Shown here: positions 1 to 8,233 of the stretch, one piece after another
How the letters are laid out: each line of letters starts with the position of its first letter
Numbering within the stretch: position 1 is the stretch's first letter
Source of the DNA: Microvirga lenta
GTDB lineage: Bacteria; Pseudomonadota; Alphaproteobacteria; Rhizobiales; Beijerinckiaceae
Reading direction: 5' to 3'
DNA length: 64,000 nucleotides
Assembly: GCF_020532555.1 (NCBI RefSeq)
Contig: NZ_JAJBBR010000013.1
Coordinates: 1-64,000 of the forward strand
Translations under genes and position numbers: made by a program
The notes under the pieces: generated by a model
Told to the model about the DNA's origin: nothing
Database searches by the model: none
Seen by the model: the letters and a program-made list of their open reading frames with translations, nothing else

Positions 1-164
1 GCGAGGTGCTCAAGCTCGATCCGGACAACCTGCAGCCCAACCCCGTGCACATGGACCCGCGCTGGGCCAGCCTGTCCCAGGGCGTCCACCAGCTCCAGTC
101 AAAACTCCTCATCATCCTAAACGTCGATCAAGTCCTTCAATTCGATATCCAAAAAGCTGCGTAA
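1..164 (+). CDS. cheW: CheW chemotaxis coupling protein, C-terminal fragment
   Basis: The frame is open from base 3 to a TAA at 162-164 and encodes the last 53 residues of a protein ending in LIILNVDQVLQF, which resembles the C-terminal end of CheW. CheW couples chemoreceptors to the kinase CheA at the inner membrane. The 5' part lies outside the window. It is followed after 20 bp by a CheY-like gene and then cheB and cheR, which supports the assignment; the upstream neighbour is probably cheA, but that is inference. Confidence 0.75.
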   Translation, partial: EVLKLDPDNLQPNPVHMDPRWASLSQGVHQLQSKLLIILNVDQVLQFDIQKAA

Positions 165-184
165 ATTTTCAGGAGTTTGAGACC

Positions 185-550
185 ATGATGCATTGCCTGG
201 TCGTCGATGATTCCACGGTCATCCGCAAAGTCTCCCGGCGTATTCTGGAAGACATGGGGTTCCGTGTCTCCGAAGCCGAAAACGGGGAGAAGGCGCTGAT
301 TACATGCCAATCGGAAATGCCGGACGTGGTTCTGCTGGACTGGAACATGCCCGTCATGGACGGATACGAGTTCCTGACGCAGGTCCGCCAGATGCCCGGT
401 GGAGGCGAGCCGAAGATCATCTTCTGCACCACCGAGAACGATATTGCCCACATCTCCCGCGCCCTCGAGGCCGGGGCGAACGAGTACATCATGAAGCCGT
501 TCGACAAGGACATCGTGGCAGCCAAATTTCAGGAAGCCGGCATCATCTAG
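185..550 (+). CDS. cheY: CheY-like single-domain response regulator
   Basis: A 121-residue stand-alone receiver domain. The acidic pair D8/D9, the phospho-acceptor D52 (LLDWNMP), T82/T83 and the conserved K104 (MKPFD) are all present, so it should be phosphorylated by CheA and signal to the flagellar motor or act as a phosphate sink. An AGGAG at 171-175 lies 9 bp before the ATG; a second ATG follows immediately at 188. It sits between cheW and cheB. A weak hairpin (arms 555-560 and 566-571) with a T-rich stretch about 17 bases later lies in the gap to cheB and might reduce read-through. Confidence 0.9.
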   Translation: MMHCLVVDDSTVIRKVSRRILEDMGFRVSEAENGEKALITCQSEMPDVVLLDWNMPVMDGYEFLTQVRQMPGGGEPKIIFCTTENDIAHISRALEAGANEYIMKPFDKDIVAAKFQEAGII

Positions 551-613
551 GCCACGGATGATTTCCATCCGCGGCTCCAATCCTCATCTTTGTTTTTGAT
601 CTGAGTTTCATTC

Positions 614-1705
614 ATGCCTGCAGAGTCCGCCTCCCAGACACTGCCCGCCGGGTCTACGCGGACACGCGTGATGGTCGTCGACGACAGCGTGGTCGTCCGT
701 GGCCTCGTGGCCCGATGGATCACCGAGACCGGGGCCTTCGACGTCGTCACGACCGCCGCTAACGGCCGCATTGCCGTCGACGCGCTGGAGCGCTTCGAAC
801 CCGACATCGTCCTGCTCGACCTCGAGATGCCCGAGATGGACGGCGTCGCGGCATTGCCGCTCATCCTCAAGCGCAGGCCGGGGGTCAAGGTGATCGTCGT
901 CTCCACCCTGACCCGGCGCAATGCCGAGATCTCGGTGAAGTGCCTGTCCCTCGGCGCCGTGGACTACCTCGCCAAACCGGAGTCGCAGCGCGAAAAGTCC
1001 ACCTCCGACGACTTCCGCCGCGACCTGATCGAGAAGCTGAAGACCCATGCCGGATCCCGCGCCCGTCCCGTGCGGATCGCCGCGAGCGTATCCCGCCCGA
1101 CCGTGAAGCCGATCATGTCCCGACCCAAGGTTCTTCTGATCGGAGCGTCCACCGGAGGGCCGCGTGCGGTCGAGCAGGTCCTCATCGGCCTCGGCCCCGC
1201 CATTCACAGGGTTCCGGTGCTGATCGTGCAGCACATGCCGCCGATGTTCACGGCGGTGTTCGCCGATCATCTGCGCGCCCAGTTCGGCGTGCGGGCCTGC
1301 GAGCCCGCCGACGGTGAGCCGCTGGTGCCGGGAACGATCTTCATCGCACCCGGCGGGCGTCACATGGGACTCTCGGGCGGGTCAGGAAACCCGGTCATCC
1401 GCCTCGACGACGGGCCACCGGAGAACTTCTGCCGGCCGGCCGTCGATGTGCTGTTCCGCGATGCGGCCGCCATCTTCGGCAACTCCGCTCTCGCCGTCAT
1501 CCTGACGGGCATGGGCTCGGACGGCACGGGCGGCTCACGGTCGATCGTTCAGGCCGGGGGCACCGTTCTCGCCCAGGACGAGGCGACCAGCACTGTGTGG
1601 GGCATGCCCGGCAGTGTGGCCAAGGCAGGGCTCGCTCAGGACATCCTTCCTCTCGAATCCATCGGCCCTGTTCTCAAGGGCCATATCACCGGGTCGACAC
1701 CATGA
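614..1705 (+). CDS. cheB: Chemotaxis response regulator protein-glutamate methylesterase CheB
   Basis: This enzyme demethylates (and deamidates) glutamyl residues of chemoreceptors during adaptation. The 363-residue protein has an N-terminal receiver domain (acidic pair D23/D24, phospho-acceptor D69) and a C-terminal methylesterase domain whose catalytic triad is visible as S179 (GASTGG), H207 (QHMPP) and D303 (GMGSDG). Length and domain order are typical. Its TGA overlaps the cheR start codon by 4 bp (ATGA), so the opposing receptor-modifying enzymes are translationally coupled. Confidence 0.95.
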   Translation: MPAESASQTLPAGSTRTRVMVVDDSVVVRGLVARWITETGAFDVVTTAANGRIAVDALERFEPDIVLLDLEMPEMDGVAALPLILKRRPGVKVIVVSTLTRRNAEISVKCLSLGAVDYLAKPESQREKSTSDDFRRDLIEKLKTHAGSRARPVRIAASVSRPTVKPIMSRPKVLLIGASTGGPRAVEQVLIGLGPAIHRVPVLIVQHMPPMFTAVFADHLRAQFGVRACEPADGEPLVPGTIFIAPGGRHMGLSGGSGNPVIRLDDGPPENFCRPAVDVLFRDAAAIFGNSALAVILTGMGSDGTGGSRSIVQAGGTVLAQDEATSTVWGMPGSVAKAGLAQDILPLESIGPVLKGHITGSTP

Positions 1706-2553
1706 CCGAACTCGACTTCGAATTCCTACGCGGTTTCCTGAAGGCTCGATCCGGGCTCGCCTTGACGGCGGAGAAACGCTACCTCGTGGAAAGCCGCCTC
1801 AGCCCGATCTGCCGCCGTTTCGAGCTGGAAACGCTCTCGCAGATGGTGACCGTTCTCAAGAGCGGGCGGAACTCCGGTCTCGAAAAGGCCGTCGTCGAGG
1901 CCATGACGACGAACGAAACCTTCTTCTTCCGAGACAAGGGGCCCTTCGATCTCTTCAAGGACGTGCTGTTGCCGCGCTATCTCGCAGCGCGCGCCTCCAC
2001 ACGCCGGCTGCGCATCTGGTGCGCTGCGGCGTCGACAGGGCAGGAGCCTTACTCGCTGGCCATGTTGCTCAACGAGGCGTCGGCGCGGCTTGCCGGCTGG
2101 CATGTCGACATCGTGGCCACGGACATCTCGACCGAGGTCCTGGAGAAGGCCAAGGCCGGACTCTACAACCAGTTCGAGGTGCAGCGGGGGCTCCCGATCC
2201 AGCTTCTGGTGAAGTACTTCAAGCAGAACGGGGATCAGTGGCAGATCTCGCCGCAGATACGCGCCATGGTGGACTACCGGCCCCTCAATCTGATCAAGGA
2301 GTTTGGCCACCTCGGCACATTCGACATCATCTACTGCCGCAACGTGCTCATCTATTTCGACAAGCCCACGAAAACGGACGTGCTGCATCGCCTGGCGAAC
2401 ACCATGGCGCCAGACGGCGCGCTGCTCCTGGGAGCGGCGGAAACGGTGATCGGCCTGACGGAGGCTCTGTCTCCCGATCCGGTCAATCGGGGTCTCTATG
2501 CGAAGGCGGCTTCCGAAACGGCAGCTCCAATGCGCCTAACCGCTGTTCGCTGA
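1702..2553 (+). CDS. cheR: Chemotaxis protein methyltransferase CheR
   Basis: This 283-residue SAM-dependent methyltransferase methylates glutamates on chemoreceptors. The N-terminal helical CheR domain is followed by the Rossmann methyltransferase domain with the SAM-binding stretch WCAAASTGQEPYS, an ATDIS segment and the family motif YCRNVLIYFD. The ATG at 1702 overlaps the cheB stop. It is the last gene of the chemotaxis operon here and converges on the helicase gene on the other strand. Confidence 0.95.
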   Translation: MTELDFEFLRGFLKARSGLALTAEKRYLVESRLSPICRRFELETLSQMVTVLKSGRNSGLEKAVVEAMTTNETFFFRDKGPFDLFKDVLLPRYLAARASTRRLRIWCAAASTGQEPYSLAMLLNEASARLAGWHVDIVATDISTEVLEKAKAGLYNQFEVQRGLPIQLLVKYFKQNGDQWQISPQIRAMVDYRPLNLIKEFGHLGTFDIIYCRNVLIYFDKPTKTDVLHRLANTMAPDGALLLGAAETVIGLTEALSPDPVNRGLYAKAASETAAPMRLTAVR

Positions 2554-2563
2554 TCGGGAGGGC

Positions 2564-2592
2564 GGGAAGCAGCAGCCGTCGTGCCGCTTCCC
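2564..2592. terminator. Hairpin between convergent cheR and helicase genes
   Basis: GGGAAGC at 2564-2570 pairs perfectly with GCTTCCC at 2586-2592, with a further GCA/TGC pairing inside. It lies in the 60-bp gap between two convergent genes, the usual place for a bidirectional terminator, but has no clear T-run on either side. Confidence 0.4.
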
Positions 2593-2613
2593 CTTACCCT
2601 TCGGATGGGACGC

Positions 2614-4410
2614 TCAGTCCCGCTTGCGCTTCTTGGAGAACCCTTCCTTGGGCTTTTGCTTGAAGGGCGGCTTCTTGCCGCTCTTGGGACCGCGGTCCTT
2701 CGAGGGGCCGCGATCCTTCGAGCCCTTGTTCCCTTCGGCCTTTTGGTGGGGGCGATCGCCATCCGCCGGGGCGATCTGGATATCCTCGTCGTTGGTCTTG
2801 CGGGCGGCAGCGGCGAATTTCGCAGCGTGTGACTTGGCGATCTCGAACTTCGTCTCTTGATCGAAGATGCGGATGACGCCGATTTCCTTCTTGGTCACGT
2901 GCCCCAGGCGGCAGATGATGGGGACGAGCCAGCGCGGATCGGCATTGTTGCGGCGACCCACGCTCATGCGGAACCACACCATGTCCCCCGGGCTGCGGCG
3001 GTCGTCCTCTGCTCCGTCTCCACGGCGAGAACCGCGGCGACCGTCGCCCTCTTCCCTGAATTCGCGCTTTTCCCTGCGGGGACGCTCGCCTCGATCCGAT
3101 CCGGAATCGAAGATCTCCTCCGGGGCCGGGAGGCGCATGCGGTAGGATCGAACCAGAGCCGCCGCAATGTCCTCAGCCGAGCGGCCCTCGAGGAGCGCCC
3201 GCGCCATCGCGAGGTCCTCCTCCGTCGACTCCTCGGAGAAGACCGGATCCTTCAGCAGCCGCTCCTGATCCTTCAGGCGGATTTCGTCGGCCGATGGCGG
3301 GCCGCCCCATGTGACATCCACACCGGCCGCATCCACAAGCCTCTCGGCCTTTCTGCGGCGGGTATAGGGAACGAGGAGGACGCAGACACCCTTCCGGCCG
3401 GCGCGGCCCGTGCGTCCGCTTCGGTGCAGGAGCGTCTCGTGGTCGTTCGGCAAATCCGCATGGATGACCAGGCCGAGATCCGGAAGATCGATGCCGCGCG
3501 CCGCGACGTCCGTTGCGACACAGACCCGCGCGCGGCCGTCGCGGAGTGCCTGAAGGGCATGGGTGCGCTCGCTCTGGCTGAGCTCGCCCGAAAGGGCGAC
3601 GGCCGAGAAGCCGCGCTCCAGCAGGCTTGCCTGCAGGTGCCTGACGGCCTCGCGGGTATGGCAGAACACCATGGCGCCGCGGCTTTCGTAGAAGCGCAGC
3701 ACGTTCACGACGCCGTGTTCGATCTCGTTCGGCGCGATCCTCACGGCTCTGTACTCGATGTCGCCGTGCGGCTGGTTCTGCACCAGGGTGTCGATTCGGG
3801 CAGCGTCGCGCTGGTAGCGCCGCGCCATCGCTGCGATGTTCTTCGGGATCGTCGCGGAGAAAAGGAGCGTCCGCCGTTCGGCAGGCGTCGCATCCAGGAT
3901 GAATTCGAGGTCCTCGCGGAAGCCCAGATCCAGCATCTCGTCGGCTTCGTCGAGCACCACGGCCTGGAGTTTCGAGGTGTCGAGCCGGCCCCGTTCCAGA
4001 TGGTCGCGCAAGCGCCCCGGAGTGCCGACCACGATGTGGCAGCCATCCGCGAGGGCGCGCTGCTCCCGGCGGACATCCATTCCGCCGACGCAGGATGCCA
4101 CCCGCGCACCCGCGGGCCCGTAAAGCCAGATGAGCTCCCGGTTGACCTGCAGGGCCAGTTCACGGGTCGGGGCGATGATGAGGGCCAGGGGCTCGGCCGG
4201 CGCGCCAAACCGCTCGGCGTCGCCGAGCAGGGTGGACGCGAGGGCGAGGCCATAGGCGACGGTCTTGCCCGAGCCGGTCTGGGCGGAGACGAGAAGGTCG
4301 CGGTCCAGGACGTCGGGCTGAAGCACGGCCGCCTGGACGGGAGTGGGCTCATTGTAGCCTTTATCGGCGAGAGCGCGCTCGAGGCTGGAATTCGTTCTAG
4401 GGAAGGGCAT
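2614..4410 (-). CDS. DEAD-box ATP-dependent RNA helicase with DbpA-type RNA-binding domain
   Basis: A 598-residue RNA helicase likely involved in ribosome assembly, RNA decay or cold adaptation. Visible motifs in order are the Q-motif region, Walker A AQTGSGKT (43-50), PTRELALQ, TPGRL, the DEAD box (154-157), SAT, and the second RecA domain with ATDVAARGID and HRSGRTGRAG. A C-terminal segment (WFRMSVGRRNNADP...) looks like the DbpA/CsdA RNA-binding fold, followed by a lysine-rich tail. It belongs to the DeaD/CsdA class; I do not assign a specific paralogue name. The gene is the last of the minus-strand group. Confidence 0.9.
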   Translation of the reverse strand: MPFPRTNSSLERALADKGYNEPTPVQAAVLQPDVLDRDLLVSAQTGSGKTVAYGLALASTLLGDAERFGAPAEPLALIIAPTRELALQVNRELIWLYGPAGARVASCVGGMDVRREQRALADGCHIVVGTPGRLRDHLERGRLDTSKLQAVVLDEADEMLDLGFREDLEFILDATPAERRTLLFSATIPKNIAAMARRYQRDAARIDTLVQNQPHGDIEYRAVRIAPNEIEHGVVNVLRFYESRGAMVFCHTREAVRHLQASLLERGFSAVALSGELSQSERTHALQALRDGRARVCVATDVAARGIDLPDLGLVIHADLPNDHETLLHRSGRTGRAGRKGVCVLLVPYTRRRKAERLVDAAGVDVTWGGPPSADEIRLKDQERLLKDPVFSEESTEEDLAMARALLEGRSAEDIAAALVRSYRMRLPAPEEIFDSGSDRGERPRREKREFREEGDGRRGSRRGDGAEDDRRSPGDMVWFRMSVGRRNNADPRWLVPIICRLGHVTKKEIGVIRIFDQETKFEIAKSHAAKFAAAARKTNDEDIQIAPADGDRPHQKAEGNKGSKDRGPSKDRGPKSGKKPPFKQKPKEGFSKKRKRD

Positions 4411-4464
4411 GGGTTTGCGGCTGAACCGTTTTCTGAGGAGCAGTGGTTAGCTCCGGTAAAATCA

Positions 4465-4779
4465 TCAGCCTGAGGCGGCGCTATCGTCTATTTCGTCGAT
4501 CGAGACCAGGAAAACAACATCGATATCAAGGTCATCGTCGCCGAGGTCGTCGTCTTCGTCCTCGTCCTCTTCATCCAGAGCCTCAGTGAAAGCGTCGATT
4601 TCGTCTTCCGATGAGGCCCTGGTCGTCAAGGCAGCCGATCCGTCCCAAAGGGGGCGGCCCTCGCTCTTAAACGACATCAGGTCATCTTTGAAGCTCTCGC
4701 TGAGAAACAGTTCCCGGGCTTGATCCTCGTCCGCGTTGGTGACGGCTACGGCCTTCCCGGCGATCTCGAGCGTAATCAT
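4465..4779 (-). CDS. Small acidic protein of unknown function
   Basis: I do not recognise this 104-residue protein. The N-terminal half looks like an ordinary small folded domain starting MITLEIAGKAVAV. The C-terminal third is extremely acidic, with runs of Asp/Glu around residues 70-85, and is probably disordered. No signal peptide or membrane segment is visible. It lies 24 bp after RNase HI and 54 bp before the helicase on the same strand, so co-transcription with nucleic-acid enzymes is plausible; any functional link is inference. Confidence 0.65.
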   Translation of the reverse strand: MITLEIAGKAVAVTNADEDQARELFLSESFKDDLMSFKSEGRPLWDGSAALTTRASSEDEIDAFTEALDEEDEDEDDDLGDDDLDIDVVFLVSIDEIDDSAASG

Positions 4780-4803
4780 GGCTTTTCCTTTGTCGGGGCA
4801 GGG

Positions 4804-5325
4804 TCATTCCACTCCACTAACGCCCATCCCAGGAATTCGATCATTTTTGCCCGGATCCCGGAGGATTCCGCGGGCGGCGCCCTGCGCCTCCTGATAGGCC
4901 AGGGCATGGGCACGCTCGTTGTGGAGGTCGCCCGAGTGGCCCTTGACCCAGTTCCAGGTCACGGAGCGCCCGCTCAGATGAAGGGAGAGACGCTGCCAGA
5001 GGTTCTTGTTCGCGACCTTGCCGCCTTTCACGATCCGCCAGCCCCGCGACCGCCACCATGGCAGATGCCTGGTGGCTCCCATGATGACGTAGTGGCTATC
5101 ACTGTAGATCTCGACCGGGATGGACGGCGGAAGGGCCTCCAGAGCCTCGACGACCCCCATGAGTTCCATCGCCGTATTGGTCGTGGCCAAGCTTCGGCCG
5201 GTGATGATGTCTTCCCGGCTTCCGAGGAGGATGATGGCTGCATAGCCGCCCGGACGCAGCCTGCCGCGGCCCATGCAGGCCCCATCGGTATAGACGACCG
5301 CGCGCTCCTCGGTCCCGTGGATCAT
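4804..5325 (-). CDS. rnhA: Ribonuclease HI
   Basis: RNase HI cleaves the RNA strand of RNA-DNA hybrids (R-loops, Okazaki primers). The 173-residue protein carries D14 (YTDGAC), E54 (AMELMG), D76 (YSDSHY) and the catalytic-loop H130 (VKGHSG). The fourth metal-site acid, Asp134 in E. coli within NERxDxLA, is replaced by H140 (NERAHALAY); this codon is CAT. The ATG at 5325 overlaps the TGA of the upstream exonuclease gene by 4 bp, which fixes the start and suggests coupled translation. The tail after residue 155 is short and unremarkable. Confidence 0.9.
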   Translation of the reverse strand: MIHGTEERAVVYTDGACMGRGRLRPGGYAAIILLGSREDIITGRSLATTNTAMELMGVVEALEALPPSIPVEIYSDSHYVIMGATRHLPWWRSRGWRIVKGGKVANKNLWQRLSLHLSGRSVTWNWVKGHSGDLHNERAHALAYQEAQGAARGILRDPGKNDRIPGMGVSGVE

Positions 5326-6155
5326 GCCGACAGCAGCCGCCAGAATTCGTGCTCGGCCATGATCGAGATCGGATGGCCGGCCAGAAGAAGGCGCTCTGCG
5401 TCCCGTTCCTTGGAACTCTTGCCGACCCTGTTCCTGTCGTCTCCGACGCAGAGAAGGGTGGTGGTCGGCGAGACGGCGGCCGCGACCGTGAACCCGAGGG
5501 CGGCTGCGCGTCGGGCAGCCTCCTGGCGGGTTATCTGCATACGTCCGGTGAAGACGACGGTTTTGCCTGCGAAGGGGCCATCGCTTGAACCGTGCTGCAG
5601 GATCGCCCCCTGGTGCGGGCCGCGCTGCCCCATGGCGGAGACCCACTGGCTGGCCGTCCGCCCGCTCTCCGCCAAAGCTCTCCGGAAAATGTGAGCCGTT
5701 GCAATGGCATCTTCGAGAGCATCGTGGTGCTGGAACTCAATTCCGAAGTGATTGGCCAGGTTTCCGAGCGAATAGCCCTTACGGGAGAACTGGGGCCAGG
5801 TCCGGCGCACGACAGTCTGGTTGTCGAGCCAGGTCGCCTCCACGGCGGGAAGCCCGTACTTCTGACAGGCCTTCGTGATCGCCACCCTGTCGAACGATCC
5901 GTGCGTCACGATGATCTGACCTTCGAGCAGGGGCATCAGCTCGGGAAGGAGCTCGCAGAAACTGGGGCAGCCCACGACATGGTGGGGCTGAATGCCATGC
6001 ACCTTGATGTTCCAGTGATCGAACCTGTCCTGCGGATCGATCAGATGGGAGATCGTCGCGGTGGTCTCGCCGCTCTCGACCTTCACGATCCCGATTTGGC
6101 AGATGGAGGCGCAATCGGGATTGGCCGTCTCCAGGTCGAGGACAAGGTAGTTCAT
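5322..6155 (-). CDS. DEDD-family 3'-5' exonuclease fused to a BRCT domain
   Basis: Residues 1-165 form a DnaQ-like exonuclease: D7 and E9 (DLETA), D89 (SFDR) and H144/D149 (HHDALEDA) give a DEDDh active site. Residues from about 195 to 277 form a BRCT domain (GKTVVFTGRM ... FWRLLSA), the fold found at the C-terminus of bacterial DNA ligase. Such exonuclease-BRCT proteins are annotated as DNA polymerase III epsilon-like but are distinct from the replicative proofreading subunit. The gene is coupled to rnhA, so a role in repair, primer or R-loop processing is a reasonable inference. Confidence 0.85.
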   Translation of the reverse strand: MNYLVLDLETANPDCASICQIGIVKVESGETTATISHLIDPQDRFDHWNIKVHGIQPHHVVGCPSFCELLPELMPLLEGQIIVTHGSFDRVAITKACQKYGLPAVEATWLDNQTVVRRTWPQFSRKGYSLGNLANHFGIEFQHHDALEDAIATAHIFRRALAESGRTASQWVSAMGQRGPHQGAILQHGSSDGPFAGKTVVFTGRMQITRQEAARRAAALGFTVAAAVSPTTTLLCVGDDRNRVGKSSKERDAERLLLAGHPISIMAEHEFWRLLSA

Positions 6156-6267
6156 CGGAAAAGGCTTTTTCGCTCGCGGAATTGTTCGGGCTCTAAGATG
6201 GGGCCGAGGTGTAAGGGTTTTGCGGGGCGGATGCGCATGAACGATTGTCGCAGAGGACGGCCACGGA

Positions 6268-7128
6268 TCAAACCCAAGGAGGGAGCCGCCCGGAGAACGC
6301 GACGGCGACGGGGCCGGTCAGGGTGAGGCTCTCGTCGTCGTCGACCTCGATCCTCAGCGTCCCGCCGGGCATTTCCACCGTGATGCACCTCTCGTCGGTC
6401 AGGCCCCGGCGGCGGGCGGCAAGGACGGCGGCACAGGCGCCGCTGCCGCAGGCCTGGGTCAGGATTCCAGGGCGTTCCCAGACGACGAGGCGCAGGCGGT
6501 CCGGCCCGACGACCTCGGCGACGCCGATATTGGCACCTTCCGGTAGCATGGGATGGTTCTGCATGGGCGCCGCCCAGCGCGGAACATCGACGGCATCCCG
6601 CTGCTCCACGAAGCAGACGAGATGCGGGTTGCCTACATTGACGGCGGTCGGCTGCGAAAGCGGGCCTGAGGACAGGTCGAGCATGAGGGTGTCGGCGGGG
6701 GAGGCGAGGGGGATGCTTCGCCAGTCCCATCGGGGAGAGCCGAGGCGAAGCGTCAGTTCATTCTCCCCCGGATCGGACGCGTCGATGATCCCTCCCAAGG
6801 TTTCGAGCCGGAGGCGTTTGCCCCCGCTCTCCTTCAGAAGAAGCCATCCGACGCATCGGGTCGCGTTCAGGCAAGTCTGTGCTTCCGTGCCATCCACGTT
6901 GTAGATGCGCATGCGCGCATCTGCGCCGGCAACCGTCGGCGGCTCGACGACGAGAAGCTGGTCGCCACCCACTCCGGTATGGCGGTTGCAGATCAGGCGG
7001 ATCACATCGGGAGGCGGAGCAAAGGGTTTCGTTCGTCCGTCGACAACGACGAAATCGTTGCCGAGGCCGTGCATCTTCAGAAAAGAGCGTCCGGAAAGGT
7101 CGAGCGACGCAATGGGATGGCTGAGCAA
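6268..7128 (-). CDS. dapF: Diaminopimelate epimerase
   Basis: DapF interconverts LL- and meso-diaminopimelate in lysine and peptidoglycan synthesis. The 286-residue protein has the N-terminal MHGLGNDFVVVD motif, the first catalytic cysteine C86 and the second C227 (QACGSGACAA). The residue after C86 is Leu (CLNATRC) where the family almost always has Gly, next to the substrate-binding Asn. The rest of the fold is intact. It is preceded by a 154-bp gap containing a 14-bp palindrome (7204-7217) and followed by the exonuclease gene on the same strand. Confidence 0.9.
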   Translation of the reverse strand: MLSHPIASLDLSGRSFLKMHGLGNDFVVVDGRTKPFAPPPDVIRLICNRHTGVGGDQLLVVEPPTVAGADARMRIYNVDGTEAQTCLNATRCVGWLLLKESGGKRLRLETLGGIIDASDPGENELTLRLGSPRWDWRSIPLASPADTLMLDLSSGPLSQPTAVNVGNPHLVCFVEQRDAVDVPRWAAPMQNHPMLPEGANIGVAEVVGPDRLRLVVWERPGILTQACGSGACAAVLAARRRGLTDERCITVEMPGGTLRIEVDDDESLTLTGPVAVAFSGRLPPWV

Positions 7129-7282
7129 GGGGGCCTCAGGACGAGCGGACGGCAGAAACCTCAGACTGAATGTGGCCCGCTGCGCGAGTCAAGTTTGGAG
7201 CCTTCATGGATCCATGAGAGGGCCGGCTTTCCTCGATGGGATCTAATCTTCCGAGCGGCGGAAAGGCGCTCCGTCACGCCTG

Positions 7283-8065
7283 CTAGAACGTGTAGCGAAG
7301 CGCTTCGCTCGCCTCTCTCAGGGACGGAAGAAAGCGCTCCTCCATCTCCGCCGGGGAGGCGTGGGCCACCTGCGCGCTGATGTTCAGGGCGATCGTGACC
7401 TTGCCGTTCTTCTGGATCAGCGGAACGGCGATGGACCTCAGGCCGAATTCGAGCTCCTCGCTGACCATCGCGAAGCCCTGAGCGCGGACAGCCTCCAGGG
7501 CGGCACGCAGTTGCGTCCTATCCGTGATCGTCTTCGGGGTCCTTGGCTCGAGCCGGACCCGTTCGAGATAGGCGTCGAGCTCCGCAGGCGGCTGATAGGC
7601 GAGAATGGCCCGCCCCAGGGATGTGCAATAGGCCGGAAGCCGGCTGCCGACGCCGAGCCCTATCGACATGATGCGTCTCGTGGCGGAACGTGCGATATAG
7701 ACGATCTCGTCACCGTCGAGCACGGCGGCCGAACTCGATTCCCCCGTCTGTTCGGAGATCCTTTCGAGGAAGGGCTGCAGGCGGGCGGAGTCCGACGCGG
7801 ATGAGAGATAAGCGTAGCCCAATCTCAGAATGCGGGGGCTCAGGCTGAAATAGCGCCCGTCGAAATCGGCATAGTTCAGCTTGGTGAGCGTGCGCAGGTA
7901 GCGGCGTGCGCCGGCACGCGTGATCCCGGTCAGCTTGGCCACTTCCGACAGCGTCAGCCGCGGGCGGGTTCCGTCGAAGGCCTCGATCACGGCCAGGCCT
8001 TTCTCTAGGCTCGCAACGATTTCCCGGTCTCCTCCGGTGCTCTCGTCCATATCCGAATTCGCCAT
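7283..8065 (-). CDS. IclR-family transcriptional regulator of the pca cluster (PcaU/PcaR-like)
   Basis: The 260-residue protein has an N-terminal winged helix (residues 15-75, LSEVAKLTGITRAGARRYL) and a C-terminal IclR effector domain. It resembles the PcaU/PcaR/PobR group, which respond to protocatechuate, beta-ketoadipate or 4-hydroxybenzoate. The start at 8065 is chosen because GGGAGG lies just upstream; an open frame extends to 8182 but would run through the operator. It is divergent from the importer and pca genes and faces a PcaU-like palindrome at 8152-8168. Which effector it binds is not known from sequence. Confidence 0.85.
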   Translation of the reverse strand: MANSDMDESTGGDREIVASLEKGLAVIEAFDGTRPRLTLSEVAKLTGITRAGARRYLRTLTKLNYADFDGRYFSLSPRILRLGYAYLSSASDSARLQPFLERISEQTGESSSAAVLDGDEIVYIARSATRRIMSIGLGVGSRLPAYCTSLGRAILAYQPPAELDAYLERVRLEPRTPKTITDRTQLRAALEAVRAQGFAMVSEELEFGLRSIAVPLIQKNGKVTIALNISAQVAHASPAEMEERFLPSLREASEALRYTF

Positions 8066-8131
8066 GAGACCTCCCGACAGAGCCTGTGCTGGACTTTGGT
8101 AGCCTTGACACCAGCTCGATATTTGTACTTC

Positions 8132-8168
8132 ATGTTCGCTATGGTAATCAATGTTCGCAGTGCGAACA
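8132..8168. promoter_or_regulatory. Probable IclR-type operator in the pca divergent control region
   Basis: TGTTCGCA-G-TGCGAACA (8152-8168) is a perfect 17-bp inverted repeat. The half-site ATGTTCGC occurs again as a direct repeat at 8132-8139, 19 bp upstream of its copy at 8151-8158. A palindrome plus one directly repeated half-site about two helical turns away is the architecture described for PcaU/PobR operators of Acinetobacter, and GTTCG...CGAAC resembles Pseudomonas PcaR sites. A TTGACA (8105-8110) is a possible -35 box for the plus-strand operon; the -10 is not clear. Confidence 0.7.
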
Positions 8169-8233
8169 AAAGATGAGACCAAAGGCTAAGAGACCGCAGG
8201 TCCTGCCGAATAAGGCCTCTAGGGAGGAAAGAC

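Noticed and set aside
2857-4473. A 538-residue open frame on the plus strand opposite the helicase gene
   Set aside because: It is antisense to a gene with every DEAD-box motif and has no recognisable domain; long opposite frames are expected at this GC content.
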